Source of the DNA: Ctenosaura bakeri
Lineage: Eukaryota; Chordata; Lepidosauria; Squamata; Iguanidae
NCBI GenBank assembly: GCA_948474755.1
Contig: CAOLHI010002514.1
Location: forward strand, 1 to 64,000
Reading direction: 5' to 3'
DNA: 64,000 nt
The first letter of the stretch is position 1. Each line of letters opens with the position of its first letter. This document shows positions 11,795 through 24,911 of the stretch, in pieces. The notes beneath the pieces were generated by a model. It made no database searches. It saw only the letters and a program-made list of their open reading frames with translations, and was not told the origin of the DNA. The translations under genes were made by a program, and so were the position numbers.

Positions 11795-13515
11795 AGTTAG
11801 GGGAGGAGAATTCTTCATCCCTCTGAACATCCCAGGAACAGGTAAATACACCATTGTTAAAGTATCCCAAGATGAGCTCTAGCAGCCTCACTTTGAAGAT
11901 CCTTTGTGGGCCAGGTCTTAAACCCATTTCCCCATGTCCTGTGGCTTGGAATAGCTCCAACCAAACCCCTCAAAGCATCTGTCCAATTGAAGTTTGGGGT
12001 GGGTAGAAAGCAGATGGGTAATAGAGTGAAAGAGAAGCCAAAAGAGAAGGAAATTGGTATCTTTGTGTGAGGAAAATTTTCCACTTAATTATCCAAGTGC
12101 CTTGCACTGTGTGAGCAATAGTAAACACACTATAAGACTATGATACTATAGAACAAAAACAAGGATAAAATCAATAGAGGGTGAGACCTGAAGAGAGCCG
12201 CCCTCTTCAATAGCCTCCATGCAGGCTAACAGGAGGAATACCAGCTTTTCAGACCTTTGGGGAAATGGCATTCTCAAAGGTCCCTGGCAGCTTGAGAGCT
12301 TCCTATTAAACAAGAAAATCACTCTCTTTCCCATTTTATTCCTCCATTTCAGGACAGGGCTCACTTTTTTCTTAATTCTTCTTAAATTCTAGCTCCAGCT
12401 TTTAGGTTGATTCCCAGTTCCTCTTCTTCTGCCTCTGGACTCCAAGGTTTTTTTTTAATCTCTCTCCTCCCAGAGAAAGCCATACTAGACCAGACATATT
12501 TCCCTACCTAGTAACAGAACTAAGTAATCCATTTTGTCCCCCTGAGGCCTTCCTGTCTTCCTGAATCTGGCAGACAGAGAGCCAACCCAGAATAGTGAAT
12601 TCTAATGACCTAATCCAACCAACTTGTTAAAGCACAGCCTTAATCAGCAAATGTAGCGAGTTAAGCTACACTGGAAGAATCTAACAGATCAATAACTGGG
12701 CTAATCAACTAGTTATTTCCAGCCTCTGTTGAATCAATGGAACTCAAATAAAAGTGTTGATTAACAAAGTTTCCCATCTGAAAATAATTTAGGATTTAGG
12801 CCATCATCTGAAGATGGAATTATCCCAATTATCTCAAAAAGAATGTTATAATGAAAGAGTCATTCATTATTAACAAACCTGTTCTTCTACAACTTTCTCC
12901 CTCCACCCAGATGACTTTGATCTGTCTCGCAGACTTATTACTTGATTACTCCAAAAGCTATATCACTACACCTGAACTGCAGAGTTGAAGAAGCATGGGT
13001 AAGAAGAGGGAGAAATGGAAGGAGATGGAATGAGAAAGAAAGCAGAAATATTGTCATATCCTGAACTAAGCTAAGAAATACCTTTGCTTTGGGCCAGCCT
13101 GCCTACATATAACTAAATAATGTTGTTATGTATGTATGGTTCACTCTTCCAATGATCTATGAATAATTTAAATCAGAAATTTTAAATGCTGATGCACTGT
13201 AAAAACAGGCACCTAATGAACATGTGTTGTGCACAAACTTGTCTGTAGGGAAAGAAAACTAACCCTACACCATCTGGTTAATTGTCTCTCCAAGATACTT
13301 CAAAGTAAAATATGCAAGCCAGTTCTTAGCATCTGCATATACTAAGTTTACAATGTCACACGGGTTTCAGAGTTTTAAAGTTAATGGATTTGCCTAACAG
13401 AGAGTAAATGTGTGTGGACTCAGTTTTTGTTACCTGGCATGTTGCTAATATCTGTTAATGTAACATGTTGCTAATATGGGCATGGAAAAATGATGACGCA
13501 GATGTGAAGAAGCTC
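11795..13515. other. intergenic, no gene recognised
   Basis: This is AT-rich, apparently single-copy sequence. Short frames at 11772-12364 show no family resemblance. TAACATGTTGCTAATAT occurs in a local duplicate around 13435-13480. Confidence 0.4.
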
Positions 13516-13517
13516 AA

Positions 13518-13590
13518 GACCATTTCTGCATTAGACTGTTATAGTGCTATTATTCCACCTTCAACATCCAATGGAATCCTGGAAACCTAT
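13518..13590 (+). mobile_element. hairpin MITE, family A copy 2 (left arm only)
   Basis: GACCATTTCTGCATTAGACTG followed by GTGCTATTATTCCACCTTC matches the left arm of the family A palindrome and stops after CCTGGAAACC. The right arm is missing. Confidence 0.75.
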
Positions 13591-13599
13591 AAACCTTTT

Positions 13600-14160
13600 T
13601 GTTTTTTAGTACTAAATTCATATTGCTATGCTGTAGGTTCATAACAATAGTATTAACAAACGTTAAAAAACAAAGAATTTTGTTCAGGTTCATGAATCAG
13701 AGCTAGTGAACAAGAACCTGCAACAAAATACTGCAGCCTGGAGTCCTGCGGTTCACTATTCCTGCCAGCCAGCTAGCCAGCCATGCCTCATCCATAATAC
13801 TTCATTTCATCCCACCCCCACAGTCAGTACTCTCACACCACCAAACTACTCTGCAGCCAATAAACAAGTTCAGTCCCCCACTTAGGTTTTTCAATATAGC
13901 TTCCACTATTTAAGTCTCCACCCAAGAATCTTGGTATGTGTGCATACTTTGATGGTTCCCTGTTGGACACACACACTGCTATATTCTGTCTGTCTTTCTG
14001 TCTTATGTCATTCAATCTCATTTGCTTATCACCTCTTGACCCACCAGGCCTCCTGAAGTGATGCACAATGGGTAGAAAAACATAAAACATTAAATATATA
14101 AGTGAAAAACAATTAAAAACACCCCAAAACTTCTTTTTTAAAAAATTTCTAAAGCCAGAC
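13600..14160. other. intergenic, no gene recognised
   Basis: It includes a CCAGCCAGCTAGCCAGCC run at 13765 and a possible inverted LINE-tail scrap at 14070-14130. The minus-strand frame at 13833-14162 has no recognisable family. Confidence 0.35.
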
Positions 14161-14164
14161 AATT

Positions 14165-14518
14165 AAGAATAGTTTTTACAAAACTGTTAAGAGATGAGAC
14201 TTGTAGAAATTACATAACATTATTAAAGTGTTGAAGATATAATATAAAAGTAACAATATACTACTTTTTTAAAGGATGATTAAGTATAATTGATATTTGA
14301 AGAGCTGTTTTCAATAAGTGCAGGAACTGATTCTTAATTATGTGTATGTTGGTTAGTATTAATATGTATTGTTTTGTATTTGGTATTGGCTGGCAATGTG
14401 TAATTTTCTATTTGATTTTTTTTGTGTTAATTTGTAATTGTGTTAATTTGTAATATTATTTTACTTAAATAAAAAATAGTAAAACAAAACAAACAAACAA
14501 AAAGAATAGTTTTTACAA
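14165..14518 (+). mobile_element. 5'-truncated retroposon with 17-bp target duplication
   Basis: AAGAATAGTTTTTACAA occurs exactly at 14165-14181 and 14502-14518. The 320 bases between are AT-rich and end in AAATAAAAAATAGTAAAAC plus an A/C-rich tail. A long exact target duplication with an A-rich 3' tail is the mark of L1-style target-primed insertion. The body has no recognised coding sequence. Confidence 0.7.
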
Positions 14519-14519
14519 T

Positions 14520-15142
14520 ACTAAGAGCAGATACCATTGATTTTAAGAATTAATAGGCAAGTGAACTGTCTGTCTTCACTTCCTGCCAGAAACTCAAAAG
14601 GGATGGAGCCAGCCTGAGCATTCTCAGAGGAGGGAGTTCATTCATTGGGGGGCTGCTATGGAGAAAACCCCATCATGTCTACCCACCAGGCTAGCCCCAC
14701 AAGATGGTGTGACATTGAGGATCATAGATTTCAGTAAGGCTCAAATGAGAGAAGGTGGTCTTTCAGATATCCCGACTCCATGGATAGTGTTAACCGCTTT
14801 TGAGAACCCTGGGGCTATTACTGTAACAAATTCCTTTTTAAAAGTAACCGTTCAACATGATCTAGAGGAGCCAGCACAGCCACGGTTTCCTGATAGTTTC
14901 CCTCATAAAAACCTGCCTCCTCAAAATATCATTCAGGTTGTTTTAGTAGTTCTTACAACAAATTCCTAGTTTGGAGGTCTTATCTTCCAAACCTCCTATG
15001 ACGTAGGCTAGGTTGAGAAAGAATGATTGGCTCAAGGTTCCTCACACATAGTTGAGGCCCTTCTTCTCCAACTTCTCCCTGTGATGAGAGTGACATCTGA
15101 TGGGGTGTGACTACAGCACTTCTTCACCCCGTTTGCTTAAAT
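14520..15142. other. intergenic, no gene recognised
   Basis: The plus-strand frame at 14658-14969 (103 codons) begins ATGGAGAAAACC but shows no family I recognise, and no splice or promoter context supports it. Confidence 0.35.
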
Positions 15143-15144
15143 TA

Positions 15145-15968
15145 CAGTGGCCCCTCCACATTTGCAAGGATTTGGGGCACAGAGCCTTCATGAGAGTGAA
15201 AAACTGGGAATAATTCCCCTCTGTAATCCCCCTTCCATTCTCTTCCAGGGCTTTGGTGTGAGAACCTTCCTTCTTTGTGCCCAGGCCAGAGGCAAGGGAA
15301 TGAGAGGAAGGAGCTCCAGAGAGGAGAAGGAAGGAGCATGTCTGCTCCCCCCATTGCCTGATCTTTTTGCCTCAGCATGAGTTCTCAGCACTGGGGCAGA
15401 GGCAAGAGAATGGAAGGGGAGAGCTACAGAGGGATGAATGAAAGCACATCCATGCTTGTTTCTCCTACATTGTCTTACCTTTTGCCTCAGCATGAGTTCT
15501 CGGTGCCAGAGCAGAGGCAAAGCAACGGGAGGGGAGAGTGAGCTCTGGAGGGCACAAGGCAAGTGCATGTGCATCTCCATCCCCAATAAACGTATCTTTT
15601 GCTTCAGTGTGAGTTCTCAGCACTGGGGCAGAGGCAAAGCAGTAGGAGGGGAGAGCTCTGGAGGGGCAAAGGGAAGTGTGTGTGGGCATCTCTCCTCCCA
15701 CCATTACCTTACCTTTTGCCTCAGCATGAGTTCTCGGTGCTGGGGCAGAGGCAAGGGAATGGGAGATGAGAACTCTGGAGGGCACAAGGAAAGCACGTGT
15801 GTGTCTTCCTTCCCCCAATTGCCTTACCTTTTGCTTTGGTATGCTTGCCTTCTTTCTCTGCACCAGCAAAATGCAAAGGAATGGGAGGAGGAGAATGAGA
15901 GGAGGCACCAGTGCCTTACGAATAATCAAATTCTCAAGATCCAAACCTGCAAATGTGGAAGGAGGACT
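15145..15968. mobile_element. Tc1/mariner-like element carrying a minisatellite
   Basis: The left end TA|CAGTGGCCCCTCCACATTTGC has a diverged inverse on the right, GCAAATGTGGAAGGAGGACTA. The interior is almost entirely a 116-117 bp tandem repeat. The overlapping long frames on both strands (15188-15977) are by-products of the repeat, not genes. Confidence 0.6.
15246..15890. repeat. 116-bp minisatellite, about 5.5 units
   Basis: TTGCCTCAGCATGAGTTCTC (or close variants) starts units at about 15366, 15482, 15599, 15715 and 15831, with a diverged first unit near 15246. Each unit continues with GGGGCAGAGGCAAG and a GGGGAGAGCT-like segment. Confidence 0.85.
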
Positions 15969-17377
15969 ATGATTTAAGCCAACTGACTACTAAAACTAGG
16001 TGCAACACCTGAAAAGAACTTGTAATGTGAGCATATATATCTTCTTCAAACAAAATTGATATGTTCAGGGCAAAAAATAATGGGGAATTCTAAGTGGTAT
16101 GTAATAGAATGTACTAGACATTCACGTGTTGCAATTTGTACTACGTTATTACACTAGGACACCAAAGTAATTGTTATAGTCATTAATTTAATAATATTTA
16201 AACTCTATTTATTCATGTTCACTTTATAATATCCTCAGTGCAAACTTTTATTTTGTATACATGATCTCATATACTGAGACACATTGAAGACCATAAGCTC
16301 AAATCTATTGTCCTCTGCTTTTTCAATGTTTGCTAAAATGTCTCTTTATGCACATTATGTAAATTCTTTAATAATAATATTATCTGAGTTTTTAAAGAGA
16401 TTAAAGCAGTAATGCCACTTGAGATTTTTTACATTTAAGATCGATGAATGCCAATTGTGTTTTCTCCTATGTGCATTTTTTTAAAAAGACTCAAAATCTT
16501 TCCATTATAAATACAAAGAAATGTGCAGCTTTTGATAAGTTCTTATCAAAAACTAAACTGAACAAAATTCTTATACATACCTAAAACAAATTCATTAGAC
16601 TTAATAAAGTAATCAGCAAGCAAATACAGCAAATCATAGACTGAACCCATTAATCATATTAGTGTAACCTTCAATCTATTTGTTGCGGCTTACAGCCTAA
16701 ACACAAAATTTCTCATTGGACAGAAATTAACTAACAATTGTGAATATTAATGCATCCCCTCCCTAAATTATAGAAGATCTATTAATTACCTCTCCTTGCA
16801 TGGCTAAATCTGATTTTTATTTGTGATCAGCATGAACAGTGACCTTTGCTCCTTCAGTGATCTTTTTCTCCCTTGCAAAGTTCATGAAAAGGTCACTGAG
16901 CTGCATAGGCTCCCTTTGTGGGTGGGTGGATGGATGCGCCTGCATGCGTGCATGTATGAGTTAATGCTGCTACCAATGAGCTGATGAAAATGCATTTGCT
17001 TTCAATGATTTGCAAAAATATTTTTATGTTCCCTTCTATAGAGCATGTATAATTTCACAGGCATACATAACTTCCAGCAAGCACTGCAATAGATTAAATA
17101 TCGTTGTCAGATCTCCTTTCTATTGGCAGCCTTCTTTGCTGGAGGCATTAAGATGAATCCATTTAAATTCATTAATTACTGCAACCAATAGTAGGTTGTG
17201 TGAATTAATTGCAACAATCAATGGTTCTGCCCTCAGCGCAAAATTTGTTTTCAAAGCTTCTTGTTATATTAAACTGAAATCTTCCTCTTGCTTTCCTTTT
17301 TCTCTCTTCTTCTTCAACTGCATGTATGTACAATTTTTTTTTAAATCTTCTTTCCTTTTTTTGATCATTCTAACATC

Positions 17378-17403
17378 TAAAATAAAATAAAATAAAATAA
17401 AAT
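17378..17403. repeat. (TAAAA)n microsatellite
   Basis: AAATAAAATAAAATAAAAT in a short run of four to five units. Confidence 0.85.
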
Positions 17404-20400
17404 CCCTATAAATTTCACACAATAAATCCCACAGATAAATTAATTTCCTTTATTCGTGTCACACGGAAGGAAGAAGAGTCAGATAGAATATTTCCGGCAA
17501 GGTGTTCTGTGCTGCTGACACCATGAATTGCAGAGACATTGGTTTCGGAATGGGAATGAGGAAACCTGTGCCTGGGCTCTGCAGCCTTTAAATCTCAGCT
17601 CAGCATCTCCTTCTATTTACAAACAGCAAGAATAGCTGTGAAATGGTGAAAAATGCAGCCGAGTCACTTTGAGAATGATTGTATGAGGTGGGTTATAACA
17701 ATACTTTTCAAGACTGCGATCACTAGGTATATTCACACCCGGGGCTATTTATCTTGCAGATATACAGCCCAGGGAAGTTCCTTGCTGCTGGCTAGCAAGC
17801 TTGTAGCAGGGAGAGAGGCAAAGCTCCCTCGCTTTGTCATTGGCTGTACATCACTGCAGCTGTGCCCTTTGATTACACAGAGGCCTCCTCCAGCCATTAA
17901 TAACGGGAAGCACTTTTTGTCTGGTGAATGAATCTCAGCACACGGCCCTTGCCCAACACCTAGCACAGGACTCAGTGATGTAGAAAGGTAAATTAAAGAG
18001 GGAGACCTGCTTATTCTGTATTTGCACGGGATTGTGTACATGATGATAACCTTTGGTGGCTTCCGAAAAGGTAATAGGGTGTCTCATGTACCAGCATTTC
18101 TCTCTGTGGCATAGACAGAGGGAGTTTGCAGCCGCTGCACTCACAGAACTATGGATTATGGCTTATTCTGAGGCTGCTAACCCCTCTACAATTGTAAATT
18201 CGATTATTAGGATTATTTCATATGAGATATTCAAATTCTTTCACATATATCATCTCATTCTCTTCCTACGCAAACATGAAAGAGAGATTCTTTAACTCAG
18301 TGTAGATTTGTTCAGTTTATTTCTTTAGTATGTATGAATTCAGCTCCATTCTGAAGGTTCAAATTGATGTTTGTCTCATTTCATGCACCCCTTTTCATGG
18401 TAGGCAACTAATATCAAAATAAAATATTGCAAAACAACCACCATTAAATCCTTAAGTGCAGTATAGCCTCTTTCCATGCTGTTCTCACTCTCCATCTGTA
18501 CAAAGCTGGTAGATACTTGCATAAAAAAAATGGTCCCAGGCATATCTGGAAATTAATAGGAAACCTACATTTAAATGGTAACGTATGACAATAAAATTTA
18601 ATTTTCTCCCAATGTGTGTACACACGGCATCTGTGTCCAGCTGGGCTGTACAGTGACAAACAAGCTCATGAGAGTGTTACACATTCTGATCAACATGGGA
18701 TTATCACATTAAGTCTGACCAAGGAGTATCTTGTATTGCTTCTGAGATGCATTCAAGCTAGGGCTCAAGTGAATCTCTAGGGGGAAAGGACTTTCATGAA
18801 TATGAAGCAGTTACTGAAAATGTATCTCCCTGTGCCCTTGGTGTTTGAACTTGGAGCACGGATGGTGTTGTTAACAACAAAATATTCATGTTCAGCAATA
18901 ACCATGACAGCAGCCTAAAGCGACAGCCACCTTCATCAGTATCTCTGCCTGTTGACTGGCACAGTGTCCACCTGAATTACAGAACACTGATTTCGCTGAA
19001 TTGCTGTTTCTCCATGTATATAATAGTCAGGCCTGAGTCATACGAAACAAGCAGATACCGTAGGCATTTGCCTCCACGTGGTGGATTCCTATTGCCCGTC
19101 AGCTAATAAATGTAAGAAACAATAATGTGGATCAAGAGGATCAACCATTTGCTTCCCATGGCAGGGTCACTGGTTCTTAGAAGGACAGATCAGCATGGGA
19201 GGGAACCATGTCAATAACAAGTAGACAATTCCTTCCTGTACAGACACAATTAAAGTGGCATGGGATCCGGCAAAATGGATGTAACTTCCACAAGACTTTC
19301 TATCTTGCAGCTGCCTGCAAGACATACCTCATCCCTTCCGCCTACACCTCTGTTGTCTCAAAATATCTGTTTGCTTAAGGACATAGACAAGAGGCTTGGT
19401 TTCCCCCACCTCCCCACTTTCATGTAGAGAAACAAACTGGGCTGCCTACTGAATTTTACTTCAACACTGAGAAAGGAACTGTTCCCTTCAATGCCATTCA
19501 GGAGAGGAAGCTGGTTCAGCAGGTACAGGACAGTTCTCGGGAGACGCACCTTCCTCTTCCAACAAATGGGAATGACCTTAGACTCTGGAGGAAGAGGACT
19601 CTGAGGCGTGGAGCAGTTGCCTCACTCTCTCACCCTGCCACACCTCACTGTCACAACCACGCAGAAGATATAGAGGATGGCACAGAAACCATCCTCTATT
19701 AATCCAGTTTTACTAATGGCTGTAACCAGTCATGACTTAGCAGAGGTGCAATGTACAAATAACAGCGGAACATGCAGCTTTAACCACTCAATGCCTCTTC
19801 AATAGCTCCCTGACAGTGTGAAAATGAAGAGTAACAAGGTGTCATCACACTAACATATTCCTCAGCCCTGACCTATGCCAACTATTCATTACCAGGGAGG
19901 AGGGGGTGACTAGGCTTGTGGCATTGCCCTGCAACACATAATTTGGGTCAAGAATCCCATCACCATGTAGATAACACATGAACCAGGACCATTTCCCCTT
20001 CTCCTCTGTTTGAGAGACAGAAACTGTTTTCTTGTTAATTGGATATTCACAGGGAGGCTCCAGCCATGTGTATGGTGGAAAGGAGGGATATACTTGCAAG
20101 TGCCCCAGGTCATGTATAAACTAGATGGCTTGTTTTACCAATTTTCCTCTCTCTGAATACATTTGTACAAACTGTTTTTGCTTTATTTTTAGCCTGTAGC
20201 TTGTTTGTCTCAGTGGGAACCACCTAGACAACATTTTATATGAACAACAAACAATTGTTTCCTTTTTCTCTCTTCCTATATACTTTCTCCTACATTATTA
20301 TTTTTATTATTGTTTTATATGTAGTGCCATGGGGCTTTAAGAAATGAAATTTCATGCCCTCACCTCACAGAATGTGAAAAGAACGCTCCCTATTTGGAGA

Positions 20401-20819
20401 TTTCAAATCATGAAATATTCAACTAGACTTTTAGTTATTCAAAATGCCTCAATCTAAATAAAGCCTGCCTGTATTTAACTTCATTGAAGGTCTTGTGACA
20501 ACAAAGTTTCTCTTAAATCTCTTGTTGACATGTTATTTGGGCTATACAGCTGGAGTGTTTTCATTTCCTCGGGTCAAATTTATTCCCCAAAGCTCAGCCC
20601 TGTCTCTATAAAGAGAGGGAGGTGGTGGTGTGGAGAGACAGTAAGCGAGCATTATTCTGGCTGGTTTACACTGGAAATGAAGGAATCGGAATTTTACTTA
20701 TTGGCTGATGTTCTCTTCCTGTGTTTACAGCCGCAGTTCTTCTCTTTGTGATGTTAGCATCTGGAATAAACTGAAAATATGGTAAAAATGTTCCACAGGA
20801 TACACCGTGCATGTGCTTG

Positions 20820-20860
20820 AGCACACACACACAGAGAAAGAGAGAGACAGACAGACAAGC
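20820..20860. repeat. compound CA/GA/GACA microsatellite
   Basis: CACACACACACAGAGAAAG followed by GAGAGACAGACAGACAAG. Confidence 0.8.
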
Positions 20861-22821
20861 TTGCGTGCCCCTCCAGAATTCCTGGATGTCATGCTTTATT
20901 GCATCCTGTCAATAGGAAGCCAGGTACTACATCATCCTTGAAACGGCAGTAAATCCTATGCAAGAGACGCCATGCTGGATTCTGTGACAAACAGTGCCTG
21001 TTCTCCTTCTCTCTGTGTATGGATAAAAATATGCCATCATCAGAGACATCAGCAGAAGCGTGAGGTCAGGAGAGACAAATCCACACGATTTTGAAGAAAG
21101 TGCTGGAAATGTGTCAGAATTCGGGGTGCTTTTGCTCGTGTGTTTTTTCAAATATTTTGTATAAATTCTGTGGTGACTTTTAATTGAAGACCACCTTTCA
21201 CATCAAGGAAAGTAAAATTCATAATTTTCATTCCCCCAGATGTGAAAAGGATTTTTGTGAGACTATAAGCTGGACAGAGTACACCATTATTTTGTATAAC
21301 AACTCAGAAAGCTTTAAAAAAAATGTGTTTGTGTGTGTGGGACTCAGAATAATAAAAAGTGCATTATCCTAGGCATATTAATGCAGTGTTTTCTACTTGA
21401 GTGCAGCCAGTACTAAATGCTCCATGAACAAAATCAGTGTTATGGGGCATTATTTGAACATTCTAGCTTTTACAAGCTACATCTAGCTTCTGGCAGGCTA
21501 GTGTAACACCTGAAACAAGATAAATTAGCCGAGACAGGAGAGAATAGATTGAATACCCAGTATGAACGATATTATCTCTTTATGTCCTTCAGATGTTCAT
21601 TGTAGCTGATTTGCCCAAGGATGGCCCAACCTTTGGGCAGAAGGGAGCAACTGCCTTGGAAAAAATGATGCTTGGTGGCATGCTATTAGCTATTCCTCCT
21701 GAGCCTCCTGCCCATTTTCCTCTCTTAGAGGGCAAAACTACCGGTATATGTGACACAAGACTGTCCTGCATTTTCCAAATTAGCCTGCATCTAATGGGGG
21801 CACCATCCAGTTATCACTGTTTCAGTAAGATTCAATGTTGTAAGGTACATCTACAGAAGTCATTTTGTCCTTTGCCTCAGCCTGCAAAATGTCATGGGCT
21901 GGTTTTGAGTTTGCCTCTCATTAGTGCTAGCAACAACAACAGGAGAAGATATTGTATAAGGAAAAACAGTATGAAGTGGGAACTTCAGCACATCAACCTA
22001 TCATGCCAACATTCCAGTTGCCAATTGATTGTAAGAACTGGCCTACGGTAGTTAACATCTACCACTGTGGTTGCTTTTGTCATTCCGTATTTAATGTAAA
22101 TTCAGGATGGACAATAACTGCCACGGAATCACACATCAAAACAGGCTCAGGATGTGAAAAGATGAAGGACGTGGAGGAAAAACCAGACAAACAACAGCAA
22201 AGAAAAAAATCTGCAGCATGTATCAATTGATGCAGTATTCCTCTAGTCCATAATTCTGGTTGTTCATGCATCAATTAACTGGCAGACAGTGGTAACTATC
22301 TATTTGTAACTGGTTTCAGGATTGCTCTCTTTTTTTCAGTGTCTAGTTTCACTGCAAGGATGGAGTGGGAAGAAAATGAAAGTACCAACCAATTACAAGA
22401 GTGAACTCAGCACTTTTGAACATGAGATAACCTGTTTTAATTAAAACAAAACATGCAATCCAAACAAAAGTAACCATACTACCCATTCCATTGCTTAGTA
22501 TAAGGTGGTTTCATCCTGACTATAAAACGCCACTGTGATGGGAAAGACCTGCAGGCTTTTGGAAAATGTTCACTCATCAGCTGTAGGTTTTGACAAGCTT
22601 TATTATACAAATTTGCATAGCTATACATTCATTTCTATGAGATGCTGCACAGAAATTTCCAATGGGCTTTAGAAGCCAGGGCAAAAAGAAGGAAGAAGCA
22701 CAGATTTGGAACTGGTGAAATATGTAAACTTGCAACCAGAGAGATCATTTACATGTGTGAAGGAATGAAGAGTGGGAAGAGTGGGAGGTGAGAATGAAAT
22801 AAGCAAGAAAAGGAACAATGA

Positions 22822-22906
22822 CAATATAATCCTATACATGTTTATTTCAGAATAAACTCCATTGAGCAACGTGGGACTTATTCCCAGATAAGAATGCTGC
22901 CTAAAC
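22822..22906. repeat. interspersed repeat, family E copy 2
   Basis: TAATCCTATACATGTTTATT ... GGGACTTATTCCCAGATAAG is a palindrome-like repeat, recurring at 8714 and 43137. Confidence 0.55.
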
Positions 22907-22975
22907 ATCCTTTCATAAACAGAGTAGCTGGGAAACCAGAGTTCTAATGTCAAGAAAATGTCTCCAACAGCAGCG

Positions 22976-23200
22976 GAGCTTGAAGTGCGTGGAGGGGGGA
23001 CAAGGGAGCATGATGCACGGGCGGGGCCATATTGTGCGGGGACGTGGCCGCAGCATGTGGGGGGGTGGCTATAAGCCAGGACACCCCAAAAACATTGCCA
23101 CCCAGGGCTAACTACCCCATCACTCCCCCGTCCCTGTGCGACTGGTCTCCAAAGAGATACATGTAGACATTTTAGGCCTGGGCCTAATTGATTTTACCCA
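22976..23200. other. GC-rich block, origin unknown
   Basis: G-rich, CpG-containing sequence (GGGCGGGGCC, GGGACGTGGCC) sits abruptly in AT-rich surroundings, which suggests an insertion. No termini or target duplication were found. Confidence 0.35.
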
Positions 23201-23214
23201 GACTGTACATGTGC

Positions 23215-23380
23215 TATGGCTACAGTGTTTAAAATTCTTTTAACCAGTTTTAAATCATCTGGTTTTTAATTGATAAACTATTTAATATATTTCAATCTTT
23301 TAAATTATTTTTATTTATTATTTTAAATTGATTTTATTGTAAGCCACCCTGAGATCTTTGAATATAGGGCATGATATAAA
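23215..23380 (+). mobile_element. non-LTR retroelement 3' end
   Basis: T-rich sequence leads to TTTATTGTAAGCCACCCTGAG, then GGGCATGATATAAATACA. It is the same tail type as 8000-8205, here running into a microsatellite. Confidence 0.65.
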
Positions 23381-23412
23381 TACACATGCACGCACGCACA
23401 TGTGTATGTATG

Positions 23413-23454
<42 letters not shown>

Positions 23455-23495
23455 CACACATACATACGTGTGTGTGTGTGTGTGTGTGTGTATAA
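23378..23495. repeat. compound CA/TA/TG microsatellite
   Basis: (CA)n, (TATG)n, (TA)n and (TG)n blocks follow directly on a LINE tail, consistent with microsatellite seeding by the retroelement. The minus-strand frame across it is an artefact. Confidence 0.9.
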
Positions 23496-23499
23496 CTAA

Positions 23500-24900
23500 A
23501 TTTTGAAGAGAAATTGATGGATTAAGTGAGGAAGGGAGGGAAGGAAGAAGTGAATGGCAGTGGGGCAAATTCCCTGAACTGATCTGGCCCTTGAACTGAT
23601 CTGGATCCAGTCACATAATTACAGATCTTATGGCAGCATACGTCCAACTGTATGAGATGTTGCCCTTCAAAGTACACCATTGGCATTTGTCATAATTTTA
23701 ACATCTAGACAAAATGTTATTGTTTTTATTACTTTTTAAAAAAATCCTGCTGCAATGTTCAGATGCCAAACTCTGAAGAGTTATATCCCCAATCAGTGGA
23801 ATCAGTGGAAACACACTGACCAGAATAATTCAGCTTGCTGTGAAGTAGAACATTAACTGAAGCTGGTATTTTTGCTGTCCTGTAAAAAATAAAAATAAAA
23901 ACCAAGGCACCCACAGCTTCCCATCCTCCTGAATTTTGTTGTAATACTTATTAATCATGATGTTTCTAAGATGGAGGAAGGGAAGACAAAGAAGACTCAC
24001 TAAATTTCTTCTAAGGTAATAGTGATATACTTTCCCAAAATGTGAAGCATCTTGGAAGTTTGCTTTCATATCACCATTTATATTCCTGACGAATAGACAT
24101 GTCTTTCACTCTGCAACAGCATTTTGTGACACTTGGATTTACAATGTTCAAGTTTAAGTCTCTAGCCCCTTACAGTCTGTCAAAAACAGCTTCTCTGTCC
24201 ATTTATTTGTGTCTTGTGCGCTCAGTCTGAATATCTTTTGTAAATTTATACTTGACAAGCCTCGTATTTCAGTGGCTGGCTTTGTTTCACAATCTACCTT
24301 TACTTGCTCTGTTGCATTAGCTGAAACAACAAATTTAATCCATGATGTCAATTGTAAATTATAGAAGGACTGTAGTATATGGCTGACATCACTTAAGGTC
24401 AAGGCCACAGTTTACAAAAAAAAAAAAAAGGAGAAAAAAAAGAAAGCAAATAATTGATTCAGAGAGCTTTAGTTTTATTAATACACAATGAATGCTTTGA
24501 AAACCAGATTATTGCTTGGCACTGCATTATGTCAGGTCTTTCATTGTACCTAGTGTAACAATGTGCTGTAAAAGAAAACTTCGATCATATGGAGATATAG
24601 ATATATATATATATATGACTGTGTATAAAAATGGAAGCTTGTAATATACTTATATCATGTATTTTCTAACAGAGATTTATTTTATAGGAAAGATTAATTG
24701 AGGGGAAACATTTTTAAGTAATCTGGAAGTTAGTAGGGGTTGACAGAAAAGATTAGGAGGTAATATGGTGGAGAAAACACTTATTTGCATACCAGCCTAA
24801 ACTACCTCACCATTAAACTATCTAAATTACCTCAGTGAGTTCTGAGCACAGGAGTGGTTGATGAATGGCTTTTGCATAAATGTGCTTTCTCTTTGTTGGA
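23500..24900. other. intergenic, no gene recognised
   Basis: AT-rich sequence with an A-run at 24416-24430 and (AT)n at 24598-24616. Frames are short and featureless. Confidence 0.4.
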
Positions 24901-24911
24901 ACTTAATTTTT

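Larger units (their letters stand above)
15970..22820. other. repeat-poor AT-rich stretch, possible conserved non-coding DNA
   Basis: I found no recognisable transposon in about 6.8 kb, against one every 0.5-1.5 kb elsewhere. The sequence is AT-rich with many homeodomain-type TAATTA/ATTAAT cores (for example 16770-16800, 17160-17220). Moderately complex blocks lie at 16790-16930, 17470-18290, 18840-19130 and 20520-21180. No long or convincing frame exists; the 152-codon frame at 21593-22051 has no recognised family. This looks like regulatory desert near a developmental gene, by inference; cross-species alignment would show it directly. Confidence 0.4.

Noticed and set aside
15188..15977. Long open frames on both strands (132-179 codons)
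   Set aside because: They come from the 116-bp tandem repeat; similar frames appear on both strands and no protein family fits.
21593..22051. 152-codon frame in the repeat-poor stretch
   Set aside because: No family resemblance and no splice-site context; length is within what chance gives in 64 kb.
23323..23568. Minus-strand frame with His-Thr and Val-Cys runs
   Set aside because: A translation of the CA/TG microsatellite.
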